Assembly: GCA_001630475.1 (NCBI GenBank)
Contig: KV419407.1
Span: forward strand, 434,001 to 498,000
DNA length: 64,000 nucleotides
Direction of reading: 5' to 3'
Source: Sistotremastrum niveocremeum HHB9708
Lineage: Eukaryota > Basidiomycota > Agaricomycetes > Sistotremastrales > Sistotremastraceae
Below the pieces are notes generated by a model, which worked only from the letters and a program-made list of their open reading frames with translations, had not been told where the DNA came from and ran no database searches. Each line of letters opens with the position of its first letter. Within the stretch, counting starts at the first letter, position 1. Made by a program: the position numbers and the translations under genes. Below are positions 45,661-55,626 of this stretch, in pieces.

Positions 45661-46883
45661 ATGTTCCGCTCGGCATCGCTCGTTCTTTTCGCCCCCCTCG
45701 TCGCTTCCGTCATCGGCTCGCCTATCCTGTTCACGAAACGGATCGCACAGACCATATCTGATTCTACACAACCCTGGGTCCAAGCATGCGTAAAGACCAT
45801 CTCGCTTTCGCTAAAACATCCGATCTAATCTTATCAACTAAACAGGAAGCCGCCGGCGGAGGAGACCAATGCAATCCGCTCTCAGTCACAGCATTTTCGA
45901 CTCTGCTTGCAGCTCCCGGACCTTGTGAACAACAAGATGCGGCCGATGCTATGATCGACCTCGCGCATACATTGGGCAGTGATCCGACCATGATCGCTCT
46001 AACCCAAGTTTTCGCCCAACAAGCTCGCAATTCTCCAGATTCGTTAAGCGTCCTTTATTGTCAAACGCCGCCCAAGAACCCAGAGTTATCCGGACTTTAC
46101 CAATGCCAATTCCAAGGAGTCAATCCGACTGTGTTCACTGGAAATGTCGCCGTCGGAGACCCGGGCACGATCCCACTTGGACTTTCCGCTCCTCTCAGCC
46201 CTCCAGGCTCATGTCCTGCAAACCCTGTCGGCCCTATCCCAGACGGATCACAGCTAGTCTCAATCACTCAGGTCCCAGGCGCGCCGGCATCAGGGGGTCA
46301 GGTAGTAGCCCTGCCGCCTCCCCCAACGACCAGCGAGTAGGTATTTTTTTGAGTTACCGTATCTTTCTTTACTGATGTCATTCTTAGCGACACCACGCCT
46401 CCGGCTGACACCAGTGCTCCAAGTAACGATGGATCAGGATTCAGTCTACAGAATGGACTCGATGCGCAGGCCCTTAATACTCAATTCGCCACGCTTGATC
46501 TTTCGTCCTCATGCACTGGTGAGCACACCAGATACGCCTCATACGACACGACTGACCCGATTGTACTTTTAGAAGGACAGAACGCCTGTGTAAATGGTGA
46601 TTTTGCGCAATGTGTAGGCGGACAATTTGTCACGACTTCGTGCGCGGCTGGATTGACTTGTGTTGCTCTACCTCTCGTGAATTCTGCTGGAACAGTGAGC
46701 TGGTTTTGCACGGGATTTTCCGCAGCGCTGAATATGTTTTCTTCAGAGTATCACTTGCGATTCTTTGTCAGACGCGCAGGATCGGTGAGTTCGATGATCC
46801 ATGTGATTGAATTCTCTTGACCATCCGAACCTAGGATTGCTGCAACTGGGAATACGGGGGGCTTGACAGGTTCTTCAAGTTGA
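45661..46883 (+). CDS. Secreted protein with C-terminal CBM19-like Cys domain
   Basis: The signal peptide is MFRSASLVLFAPLVASVIGS. After a GTAAAG...CAG intron comes an N-terminal domain with EAAGGGDQCNPLSVTAFSTL and paired Cys (CEQQDAADAMIDLA, LYCQTPPKN, YQCQFQGVNP), a Pro-rich linker (LPPPPTTS, TTPPADTSAPS), and a C-terminal motif with SSCT, EGQNACVNGDFAQCVGG, TTSCAAGLTCVALPLVNSAG and TSITCDSLSDAQDRIAATG, close to carbohydrate-binding module family 19. The last intron (GTGAGC...TTCAG) between NSAG and TSITCD restores the family fold. The protein is extracellular and probably cell-wall or chitin binding. The N-terminal domain is not recognised. Confidence 0.78.
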
Positions 46884-48192
46884 AGGTGTAATGAAATCTT
46901 GCCTGTTTTTTTCTATCTTTTGACAGCTGTGCTGTACTTCATTTTCTTATCATTTGTTCACTATGTTCATGTAGCACTGTACAATTTACGGTTCAAACCT
47001 ATATTGAGGCGCAACTACTTGACATATTTGCCATGCTTTTTATGCCAATCTGCCAGAGATAGTTCAGGGTATTCTTCCACCACTACTTTCTTGCCTTCCG
47101 GAAGCCTGAAATAGGAAGGCTTCGAAGCAGTCATGAGGCACACCTGAGGAACAAAGAAGTATTACCTGGTGAATTCTACATTGTTGGAAGACGTACCATT
47201 TCCCCGGGGGCCTCGAGTTCAGGGGAATCGATTGCGCTCGCAAAGGGGTGCAATAGTTCAGGCCTACGTTGACGTCAAGGACCGACCGGCGAGAGTATGT
47301 AATGAAAAATGATGCCTACCATTCAGAGTCATAAAGCCAAAGCATCGCCGAGCATTTGGAACAAAAGTTCCTCTCAGAGTTTGCTTCGTGTTCATCTTTT
47401 TCGCCTCTGTTCATGATGGCTTTGTATACACTACACGTTTATGGGAATTATGGTAAACAGAAATGAAAGTCGGGGCATCGACTGTACTGACGAGATGTGT
47501 TCTTTCCCTTGTATTTTCAGGGTGTCCGAATGTGCGCCTAGGTTGACAGCACCGACGTACCCTCCAACCTTGCGACAGATACTGCAACAGCAGAGCTACG
47601 CATACATTGTTAGTTTCAACTCGAGGTGACCGAAGAAACATGAAACCTGGTATGGGACGGGCGTGCTTGAATCTACAGTGAATTTGACTGCGCCGCAATG
47701 GCAACTTCCTGAAAGGGTGACGGGCATACTTGATGGTGGTTTGAAAGAAAAAGGTGTAAACAGATGTCTTGGATTGACGCTTGATTTCGCGTGACGTCAA
47801 GAAACTAGCCTGAAGTGGCCTTGCGGAAAGAAGCTGGCCGGGAACTGCCGAGAGCCCGATGCGAACGGCATCTTCACGTCGCGGCGCTAAGCATTCCTAA
47901 ATCCGAGGAACCTCTGGCGCTGGATAGCTTCCGTAGACGCTCGAGATGTGAAACAGAGATCGTCGTAAACAAATGACTCGCTTCCTTCTTTTTGCTCCGA
48001 GTCTTTCTATTTTGAGCTCATGAGGACTTGAGTTTCGCGGCGAACGGAGTGGAAAGAGACGCCGCGGACTTATGGGAGGTTGAAGCCGTGGTGCGGAGAT
48101 GCCGAAAGCTGCCGATTGTGCACGGGACCTTCGCCGGATGCTGTGTCTCATTGGAGATTTAAGTCGCAGCTCTGACTCTCTCCCTCCACAAA
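46884..48192 (+). other. Gene-poor interval
   Basis: About 1.3 kb between the CBM19-like gene and the Nudix gene. Short frames on both strands (for example 47411-47800) have no recognisable domain. The end nearest 48193 must contain the Nudix promoter. Confidence 0.5.
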
Positions 48193-48805
48193 ATGCCCGC
48201 CCCTACGACGACGACGATTTTCTCTGAAAACTTCATCATATCGGCCGGCTCGATTTTGTTTCGTCGTGCCCCCGGGAAAACAGAGATCTGCATTCTGCGC
48301 TATCTCACCAAAGACGAATGGCTCCTGCCCAAAGGTACGTCGCAAGTTTGTCAGGGAGGCACCTCCACAGACCCAGTACATTCTTTTAGGCCGGAAAGAT
48401 GAAGGAGAGACCCTAGAGGAGGCTGCTCTCCGGGAAACATACGAGGAGACAGGCTATCGATGCACCATTCTTCCTGTCGACCTCGTCACACGTGCACCAC
48501 CATTCGGCGTCGACATGGAGGATCAGCCCCGACTCGCTCAAGCCACAAAAGAACCGTTTGCAGTTCAGACACGCAAAGCCAAGGATGGTGGCTCAAAGTT
48601 TATATGGTGGTTCGTCAGCGAGGTCACAGATTCCAAGCAGGAACATGGGACACAAACGGAGAGCGAGCATTTTGAAGCAGTCTTCTTCGATGCACCCGAG
48701 GCCATCCAGAAGCTCACATTTCCCGCCGACCAAGACCTCGCTCGCCGTGCATATGAGCTTGTTACTGCCTCAAATACCCCGCTTCTGGAGAAAGCGAACA
48801 GATAA
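48193..48805 (+). CDS. Nudix hydrolase
   Basis: Two exons (48193-48334, 48390-48805) give 185 residues. The Nudix box is complete: GRKDEGETLEEAALRETYEE then TGY, the GX5EX7REUXEEXGU pattern with its metal-binding Glu pair. The N-terminal sheet is SAGSILFRRAPGKTEICILR, and the C-terminus carries KFIWWFVSEVTDSKQEHG and a helix with FEAVFFDAPEAIQKLTFPAD. Members hydrolyse nucleoside diphosphates linked to another group; the substrate (Ap4A, diphosphoinositol phosphate or other) cannot be told. The intron at 48335-48389 (GTACGT...TTTTAG) sits just before the box. Confidence 0.88.
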
Positions 48806-48994
48806 TATTGGCTAATTAGACTTTTTGGGAGATAGATGGGTGACAGACGGACCACGTAGAATACAGCATATAAACACACGTTTCATTTACTGTATTACTG
48901 TAACACTCCTTACGATGCACAATGTCAGTTTCTAGAATGTTGACGGCGCGGAAATAATAATATAGAGATCTTCAGAACATGATCATACTGCTGG

Positions 48995-50007
48995 TCATAA
49001 TTCGACGGAAGAGATGCCAAGCTTCGACCTGCGCATGTAGCTTCTGGGTATTGGCGGTCTGGCCAACGCACCCTTGGCCTTTCGTATCCCGCTCATGTCG
49101 CCACTTTCAAGTGAGGACTGTACGACAAGCCTTTGGCCCGCATGTACCTTGCGTCGGGGTGAGGTTTCAGAAGCCTTCTGCTCGTCTCCATCTTTTTCTC
49201 CCAATAATTGCGGGGCGATGCCTCTGTTTAGTTTGGAATCGGCCACCAATCGATCCTGCACAGCGTGCGACAAGTTAGTGAGAGCTTGGGATAACAAAAA
49301 AGTCTGTCTCACTCTCCATTCCACGGCTCTTTCATACAAGCTTGTAGCAGCGTTCGGAGGTTGGTAACGCAAGACCTTTCGTACGTTGGATTGGGTGAGG
49401 TCGCGGAAGGATTTATCGTTTGCACCCTCCTTCACCCGGGTGATCGCAGCAAGTGTGTCGGTCGTCGAGTGCGATTGTGTTTGCGGAGACAGTTGGTTTC
49501 GCAGCATTTCCCAACCAAGAGCCCTCGAGGTAATAGCAAACCTCAGATCACGAGGATTGTCCACCAGTTCCAGGATGGCGTTTGGTGCGTTATCGCCTGG
49601 CCGATTTCCAAACTTGTGGATACGGGTGTACCCTCCAGGTCTATCTCGATAGCGATCCGCAAGAGGTCCAGTGAGCTTCTTTACAGCGTTCGTGTCGAGG
49701 CAGAAGGCCCTGACTCGAGTCGTTGAGCACGCGGTCCCTCGCTTGCCTAGAGTTATCATCTTTAATATATCAGAGCTCTGGGATTGATTGCAGGAATACA
49801 ATGAAGAACCTTCTCCGCCAAACGAGCTGTATCGCGTGCCTTTGGTAGCGTAGTTTTGATCTGCTCATGGTTCAGCAGCGAAGTGACCAAGTTTCTGATA
49901 TTGAAGTAAGCATAGTTCGGATAAAAAGCGATCCATACGAACCGCAGCATAAGCATGCGATGTGAGGATGTTCTCGAGAATTTTCTAAAGGCCACACCAT
50001 GCTTCAT
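48995..50007 (-). CDS. MRPL8: Mitochondrial large-subunit ribosomal protein bL17m
   Basis: Structural protein of the mitoribosome large subunit. [20 protein letters not shown] starts at 50007, then [20 protein letters not shown] and ARLAEK, then [20 protein letters not shown], and [20 protein letters not shown] with [13 protein letters not shown]. These are bacterial L17 signatures. A fungal extension follows, with [20 protein letters not shown] and a tail ending [12 protein letters not shown]. The 57-nt intron at 49256-49312 has no stop and is a multiple of three, so an unspliced form would add 19 residues ([19 protein letters not shown]). Head-to-head with ACP1 across 122 bp. Confidence 0.9.
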
Positions 50008-50129
50008 TTCCTCCTAAAGCTGCTGAGGCTTGTCGGGTAGTAGTACGCTTTTCGAAGTTCCGACTCCGACTCCCTCAGAACCGCAAAACCAGTCGCAGTA
50101 ATCGAGTCTCTGCCAATTGCTCTGCCACA

Positions 50130-50736
50130 ATGTTCTCAGCTCGTTTAAGAGGATGTCTTATGAATGCTTCGAGGGTCTCCCGCCCTAGTCCTGCCGTTCT
50201 CGCTGTCCCAAGGCGTCAGTGGCTCCGACCTCAACAAGCTTCGTTCGCGACGGGATCAGGTCTCTCGAAAGACGATATTCAAACCCGAGTGCTTGACATT
50301 CTCAAAAGCTTTGAAAAGGTTGACGAATCCAAGGTACGCTTTTGAAAATATGTATGCGTACTTCTTGGTGCTCACTCTGTCTCCAAACCTCAATTCAGTT
50401 GACACCCACGTCGAGATTCACAGAAGACCTTGGGCTGGACAGCTTGGATGCCGTGGAGGTGGTTATGGCAGTAGAGGAGGTGAGCGTCGTTATTTGATGT
50501 TGATTGATATCTTCTGACCACCGGCAGGAGTTCGCCATTGAAATTCCAGATGCGGAGGCGGATGAAATCGTGACTGTCGGGCAAGGTTGGTTATCTTAAT
50601 GCCACCAATTCCAAGTGCATGAACTGACGCACCGTTGCAGCCATCGACTACATTGCTAAAACTCCAGAGGGTACGTGTGCATTGTGTCTCGACTTTCTCT
50701 GCCGTGACGTTGACGTTATCCTTTACAGCACGTTGA
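50130..50736 (+). CDS. ACP1: Mitochondrial acyl carrier protein
   Basis: Small carrier for type II fatty-acid synthesis and lipoate supply; also an accessory subunit of complex I. The first exon encodes a basic N-terminal presequence (MFSARLRGCLMNASRVSRPS, then RRQWLRPQQASFAT). The mature part is LSKDDIQTRVLDILKSFEKV, FTEDLGLDSLDAVEVVMAVE with the phosphopantetheine-bearing Ser at 50441-50443, then EFAIEIPDAEADEIVTVGQA and a short end KTPEAR. Introns of about 50-70 nt are all in phase. The gene looks intact and is expected to be in the mitochondrial matrix. Confidence 0.93.
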
Positions 50737-50982
50737 AGCTTAGATTGACTGAAAACTGCATTTGCTGGTGTAATTAAGAATTTTTCTAAATTTACGATTC
50801 ATAATTCATTCCTCCCACTCCCTGCGTCCTACGGAATGAAGTTCACTGCTCACGTCAAAACTCTACTGTAACGGCCACGCGGAATGCTCAAGCCGGAATA
50901 TTTCGGGGACCATTTATCAGTCGTGTGATATATTGAGCCATTACGTCGTTAATCGTGCCAATTTCTTCTCAGTTCTACCATC

Positions 50983-52234
50983 ATGTCGCATCCTATCATT
51001 ACTGTAGAGAACCCATTGATTGAGGTTGGTTGTGATCTCGGCGAAGGCGAGCCTGACCAACGAGGCACATCGCACTGAATTCAACTAAGATATGCTTCAG
51101 GTCCTCTCTACGAACCCGAAACCGGAATCTTGCACTTTGTCGATATCACGAGAAAACAGGTCATGGATATCGCTTGTCAAGATCGTCAGCCATCTGCTGA
51201 AATATCCCTGGCATAGTTATTGCATTATAATACGGTGACTTCGGATTTGGAGATCGATCAATTTGAAGAGTCTATCGGTTGTTTAGCTCTACGAACTCAA
51301 GGAGGCGTACGTTCATTCGACCACCTTATTGACGACATCCGATCGATGGTCGGCTGATGAAGCTAGCGTGCGCGGCTCAACGAGGCTTTGCGCTTATCGA
51401 ACCTGGGCCATCCCTGCATTATCTTGCTCTACCGTTGCCTGCAGCTCATGCTCCTTTCACAAGATTCAATGATGGAGCCTGCGATAGCGAAGGACGGTTC
51501 TTCGCCGGTACTTTGGAAGATGACGAGCAAGGCGTACCAGGCGAGTTGTACAGATACGACCCCATCGACCAGAGCTGCGTAGTTGTCGATACTGGGATGA
51601 CGGTAGGCATGTGCTTGGCATCACTACAATCGATGCCTCTGATCGAATGAAAGGACTCCAATGGACTTGGATGGACTGCACACGGCTCCAAGTTGTATTT
51701 CACGGATTCCAAGCCAAACATCATATATGCATATGACTATGATCAAGGCAAGCTTTCGAATCGCCGAGTCTTCGTAGATGCGGCCGAATTGGGATTTGCG
51801 AATGACGGCTCGACATGTGATGGGTTGTGTATCGATAGCGAAGGGGGAGTGTGGAGTGCAAGGTGAGGAGTATCGCGGCCATCACATGACGAGGATGGAA
51901 CGCTGAACGATCTGGCGTGCAAGATGGCAAGGGTCGAGAATCCTGAGATTCGCACCTGACGGTACCGTGTCTTTAGAAATTCACTTTCCCAAGGTCTGGA
52001 AAGTGACATGTTGCACGTTCGGAGGTAAGTTTGTAAGAGTCCCGACAATTACACTATGTCACGCTCTGTACAGGGCCTCACAACGATCAGCTGTATGTGA
52101 CGACGGCACACTGTGCCTCTATGGGAGGCGATGCAGGGTTACAAGAGAAATATCCGCAGTCTGGCCATCTCTTCAAAGTGGACTTTGCTGGAAAGTTTAA
52201 GGGGGGCCCTTATCGAGGACGATTTCCTCTGTAG
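50983..52234 (+). CDS. SMP30/gluconolactonase-like protein
   Basis: Six-bladed beta-propeller of the SMP30/Gluconolactonase/LRE family, calcium-dependent lactone hydrolases. Start MSHPIITVENPLIEVGCDLG. Conserved parts are LGEGPLYEPETGILHFVDIT, GGLACAAQRGFALIEPGPSL, FTRFNDGACDSEGRFFAGTL, NGLGWTAHGSKLYFTDSKPN, YDYDQGKLSNRRVFVD, VWSARWQGSRILRFAPDGT, and LYVTTAHCASMGGDAG near the end. Broken frames first suggested a pseudogene, but each break falls at a consensus splice boundary. The first intron (51047-51100) has a GC donor. Metal-ligand positions (Glu in GEG, Asn in NDG) look kept. Confidence 0.85.
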
Positions 52235-53141
52235 ATGATATTGTGTGGTTTCCTAATCAATAGGAACGTCAAGCGTTACGGGGCTTGCATTCCATCCTAA
52301 ATTGTCCTGTGCCGTCGTCCCTAGAGAACGAGGTGACTTTTTGCACGAGTCAAACTGACCCACTGATGGATCGGCATCAGAATTTGGGATCACCCCAGGA
52401 CCAAGCCCCAAACTCACAAATGCTTCAAAGACACCCCTGTCACATTTAGAACCGACCAAATGGCACGGTATTCATCCCTGACAGAAATGTTAGGCACGTT
52501 TGTCGAGAGAGGAGATTCGGCAACAAACTCCAATTCATGCGCAGCTTTTCCGTTGCGGATATGAAATGCACGAGGTGATGGAGAACGAATCGCGCTTGCA
52601 ACGTCGAAGTCATTCTATCGGAAGTGTTCATTGTTATTAGATACTGCAGGAAATAGGCGCTGATTAATTACCTTTCTTGTTATGAGAGAGGGATTGAATG
52701 TAACGTTCAGCCGACTAAATTGGGATGACTCAGAGGCGGCTGAAATGATTCTGGGATGGTTCCAACACTGAGATAGTTGTATTGCAGACTTGTTTGTACA
52801 CCACAATGGAAGTAATGAGTACATGCGCCTACTTTGTTATTAGCACTCAAATAAGTCAGAGAAAAGAGACTGTACCGAAGGAGTATGATTGACTGGACAC
52901 TCTGTGCTGGGTAAGGTTGTTCTGATTTGTTCTGATTTCATCGTTCTGACATTGCCGCGAATATCCAGACAGAGCTTGTAAAAGAATGCAGACTCGATGA
53001 TCACCAGGCATTGCCAAGCCAATCATTCTGAAAGTACCGCCCCCAGATGGATTGGGGCCGACGAAAGGTCGAAGCTCCCTCGGATTGACGACTGTCTGGC
53101 TCTCCTAGCAAAGGCAGGAGCGAAGCCCCCAGTAGCAGATG
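52235..53141 (+). other. Convergent gene-poor interval
   Basis: About 0.9 kb between the stop of the SMP30-like gene and the stop of the Atos-domain gene. It should hold both 3' UTRs. No supported exon was seen. Confidence 0.55.
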
Positions 53142-54167
53142 TCAGGGAGACTTATTTACAGAAGGGGAAAGTGACGAATCAAGCTCGCTCAAAAGAGTGC
53201 TCAGAGAGCTTCGTCTTCTTTTATGCGGATGCTGGTGGTGATGATGAACGTGACGCTCAGTGCTTGGAGACCGCGGAGCCCATCCTTGCCAGGGATAATA
53301 GCCACCGGACCCCTCGTTCTCTTGTCGTATCTCTTCATCAGGATCCGGCGCCTTGGAGGCAAATATGAGCTTGATGTCGCGGGACAGATAGAGCTTCTTG
53401 TTAGACCTACGCCGTCTCTTCGGTGACTCCTTCGGCGCATCCATTTCGAAGAGCAGCTCAGAAGAGTGGGCTGGTGGCACCGTCGAAGATGGTGTAGAAT
53501 GTTCTGATTCGGAATCTGTGCAGACAAATTGGAGGTGCACTGCATATACGATGCGGCCTGGATTTCCAGCATACCAGACTCTGCGCAGATAAGTCCGAGT
53601 GCCTGGGGGCATGTCGCTGACATTGTAAGGCACGAGAAGCAGTTTGAGCGTTGTGCCCAAGTGATTCTGTATTATCACTTGTAGCTGCCCATGAGGAGAG
53701 ACCCTGAGGCCATGCTCATTATTGACAGGTGGCCCCTCCGAATCAACGCTACTCTCTCTTGGAGATAATAGATCTATGTTCGCGACCCATGGTCCATGCA
53801 TCTCATAATAGCGAGCTTCGAATGGGATATTCAGCTTTGGGCGTGATTTAAGGGACGGAGGGCACGGCGGAAAGCCAATGATGTTGGCTATCAGTTGAAA
53901 TTGGATTGGGTGAGATGGCGCCGAAGACATGCGTCCAGAGAATAGAGACGCTTTGTATGAACCAAGAAGAGATGGGGGAGAGGATGGGGATGCAGGCATG
54001 GACTGCCAGTGAGCCGTTGCAGCGTCGCTCCGTTGTGGTTCCCGACGTCCTTGGGGCATGGAGATGGCAATGGATGGCTGGCGTGACATATGCTCGTTTG
54101 AAGCAAGATGGCGCACGATAGATTGTGAAAATTCGAGGCCACCAGCAGGGGTGGGGACCTCGGACAT
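53142..54167 (-). CDS. Atos-domain protein (DUF4210/FAM214 family)
   Basis: Single-exon gene for 341 residues. The family signature is clear: GSYKASLFSGRMSSAPSHPI, CPPSLKSRPKLNIPFEARYY, WVANIDLL, HGQLQVIIQNHLGTTLKLLL, VPYNVSDMPPGTRTYLRRV and LQFVCTDSESEHS. This is the Atos conserved region also annotated as DUF4210, found with a meiotic-segregation-type domain; in animals Atos acts as a transcriptional regulator. A basic patch PKRRRRSNKKLYLSRDIKL near the C-terminus may be an NLS. The tail includes a His-rich stretch (VHHHHQHPHKRRRSS). In this fungus its role is not known. Confidence 0.82.
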   Translation of the reverse strand: MSEVPTPAGGLEFSQSIVRHLASNEHMSRQPSIAISMPQGRREPQRSDAATAHWQSMPASPSSPPSLLGSYKASLFSGRMSSAPSHPIQFQLIANIIGFPPCPPSLKSRPKLNIPFEARYYEMHGPWVANIDLLSPRESSVDSEGPPVNNEHGLRVSPHGQLQVIIQNHLGTTLKLLLVPYNVSDMPPGTRTYLRRVWYAGNPGRIVYAVHLQFVCTDSESEHSTPSSTVPPAHSSELLFEMDAPKESPKRRRRSNKKLYLSRDIKLIFASKAPDPDEEIRQENEGSGGYYPWQGWAPRSPSTERHVHHHHQHPHKRRRSSLSTLLSELDSSLSPSVNKSP

Positions 54168-54393
54168 GGTAGTCAGCCGTCAGTCGCGGTTTGTTTGCTG
54201 CAACTTCAACGCGAACTCTCACAAGGGACACAGTTCAACAACAATCAGCGTCTCTATCCGTCGTCGAACCTACATAAATCATTTAATCAATATGATGAAA
54301 ACAAATCATGCCGCCTTGAAGCCATATTCATACGCCTCCGTGAGTCCTCCCAGTCTCAGCCGCATGTAGTAAAGTTCAATTTGAACCTCGCCT

Positions 54394-55366
54394 ATGCAGA
54401 GTACATTCTACTCGACATCAACCGTACGCCTCTCAATTTTACTCTCTGGGTTGGTGTACTGATTGAGCTCTAGCTGCTCGAATGTCCTAGTTCTTCCGGT
54501 CACGAGTCATCTCAGGCCAGCTTTTCCATCCCCGGGCCTGTATCTACGGATGCCATGCCAGTCGACGCACAATATCCTGAGAAACGAAGACGCCCGATCA
54601 TTGCCCTTCCAGCTCTATCTTATAGTCCCGTCCTATCTGAGCCTTTGCGGTCTCCCATTGTCAGCCGAATAAATTCGTTCGCTCGCCCTGATCCAACTGT
54701 CGACCTTAAGAATACCGAAAAATACTCCTTGCACAACCAGACACCCCAAGTACTCACCATCGCATCGTCCCCGAGCTATACTCCATCTGTCAATTATTAT
54801 TTTCTGCCTCGCCCGCAGCTCTCCAGTTTCGCGAAAAGATTTCATTCTCTACGGGGATCGCTAAAGAAAGGCCTTCGACGGGGAAAGGTTGGGGGGCACT
54901 TGCTCTGCTTCATCGGCTGTCATAACCAGAAACCATAGATCTCATCGCCTATTGATTTTTCTGTCACGGAAGATTCGCCTTCGCCTCGCGTGATACCTTG
55001 TGTGCAAGAAATCGGAGAGCTTGACAAGGAAGGCATTAGCATCGATGAGTACGAACGCCGGGGCAGTTGGATCAAGGATTGGGAACGCGTCCATGGGGAG
55101 ACATTTGAGTGTTCGGTGAGACTTGAATTGTTCGGCCAGAATCTTTGCTGATGGTTAGCACAGGACCTCGATTGTAGGATACACGTGCACGAAGGCAATG
55201 CTTGAACCGATTTTACGAAGCTTTTTCACGATCTCGACTTGCGGAACGGTCCCATTCGGCTCCCTTTACTTCTCGTCCAGATCGGCCTTCTCTCAGGAAT
55301 CGACACTCTGATCCAGACCCCCACCCACGGAAATCACGAAAATTAAAACAAATAATAGGCCATTAA
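54394..55366 (+). CDS. Unrecognised 269-residue protein, basic and Ser/Pro-rich
   Basis: Four exons (54394-54423, 54474-54887, 54939-55115, 55178-55366), each junction in phase, yield 269 residues. The start MQSTFYSTST joins LLECPSSSGHESSQASFSIP. The middle has KRRRPIIALPALSYSPVL and HSLRGSLKKGLRRGK, then a charged segment EIGELDKEGISIDEYERRGS WIKDW (two parts), and the tail has RRQCLNRFYEAFSRSRLAER. No known domain was recognised. The intron signals and smooth phase make a real gene likely. It is divergent from the Atos gene over 226 bp. Confidence 0.65.
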
Positions 55367-55626
55367 ACAACCACGCAGCCCACTTTTTCTGTTGTATTTT
55401 TCAACCTACCGATTTGTATTTTGCGTATTCAAACTGTATAATCATGCTACTACGAATTTGCCTGGTCACCCAGTCATTGATCGGCTTGATGAGATAGCTG
55501 GCATGTGAAAAGATATGATCGCGAGCGTCTATTGCATGAATCAGATCGAGCTGGCGGATTTTTCTTGACTCAACCCTGCGACCACCTCTCTCTTTCTAAC
55601 CGTCACTCAGAAACCAACCACTGATA

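Noticed and set aside
50983-52234. SMP30 gene as a pseudogene
   Set aside because: Frame breaks initially looked like decay, but each falls at a plausible intron and the propeller motifs are intact.
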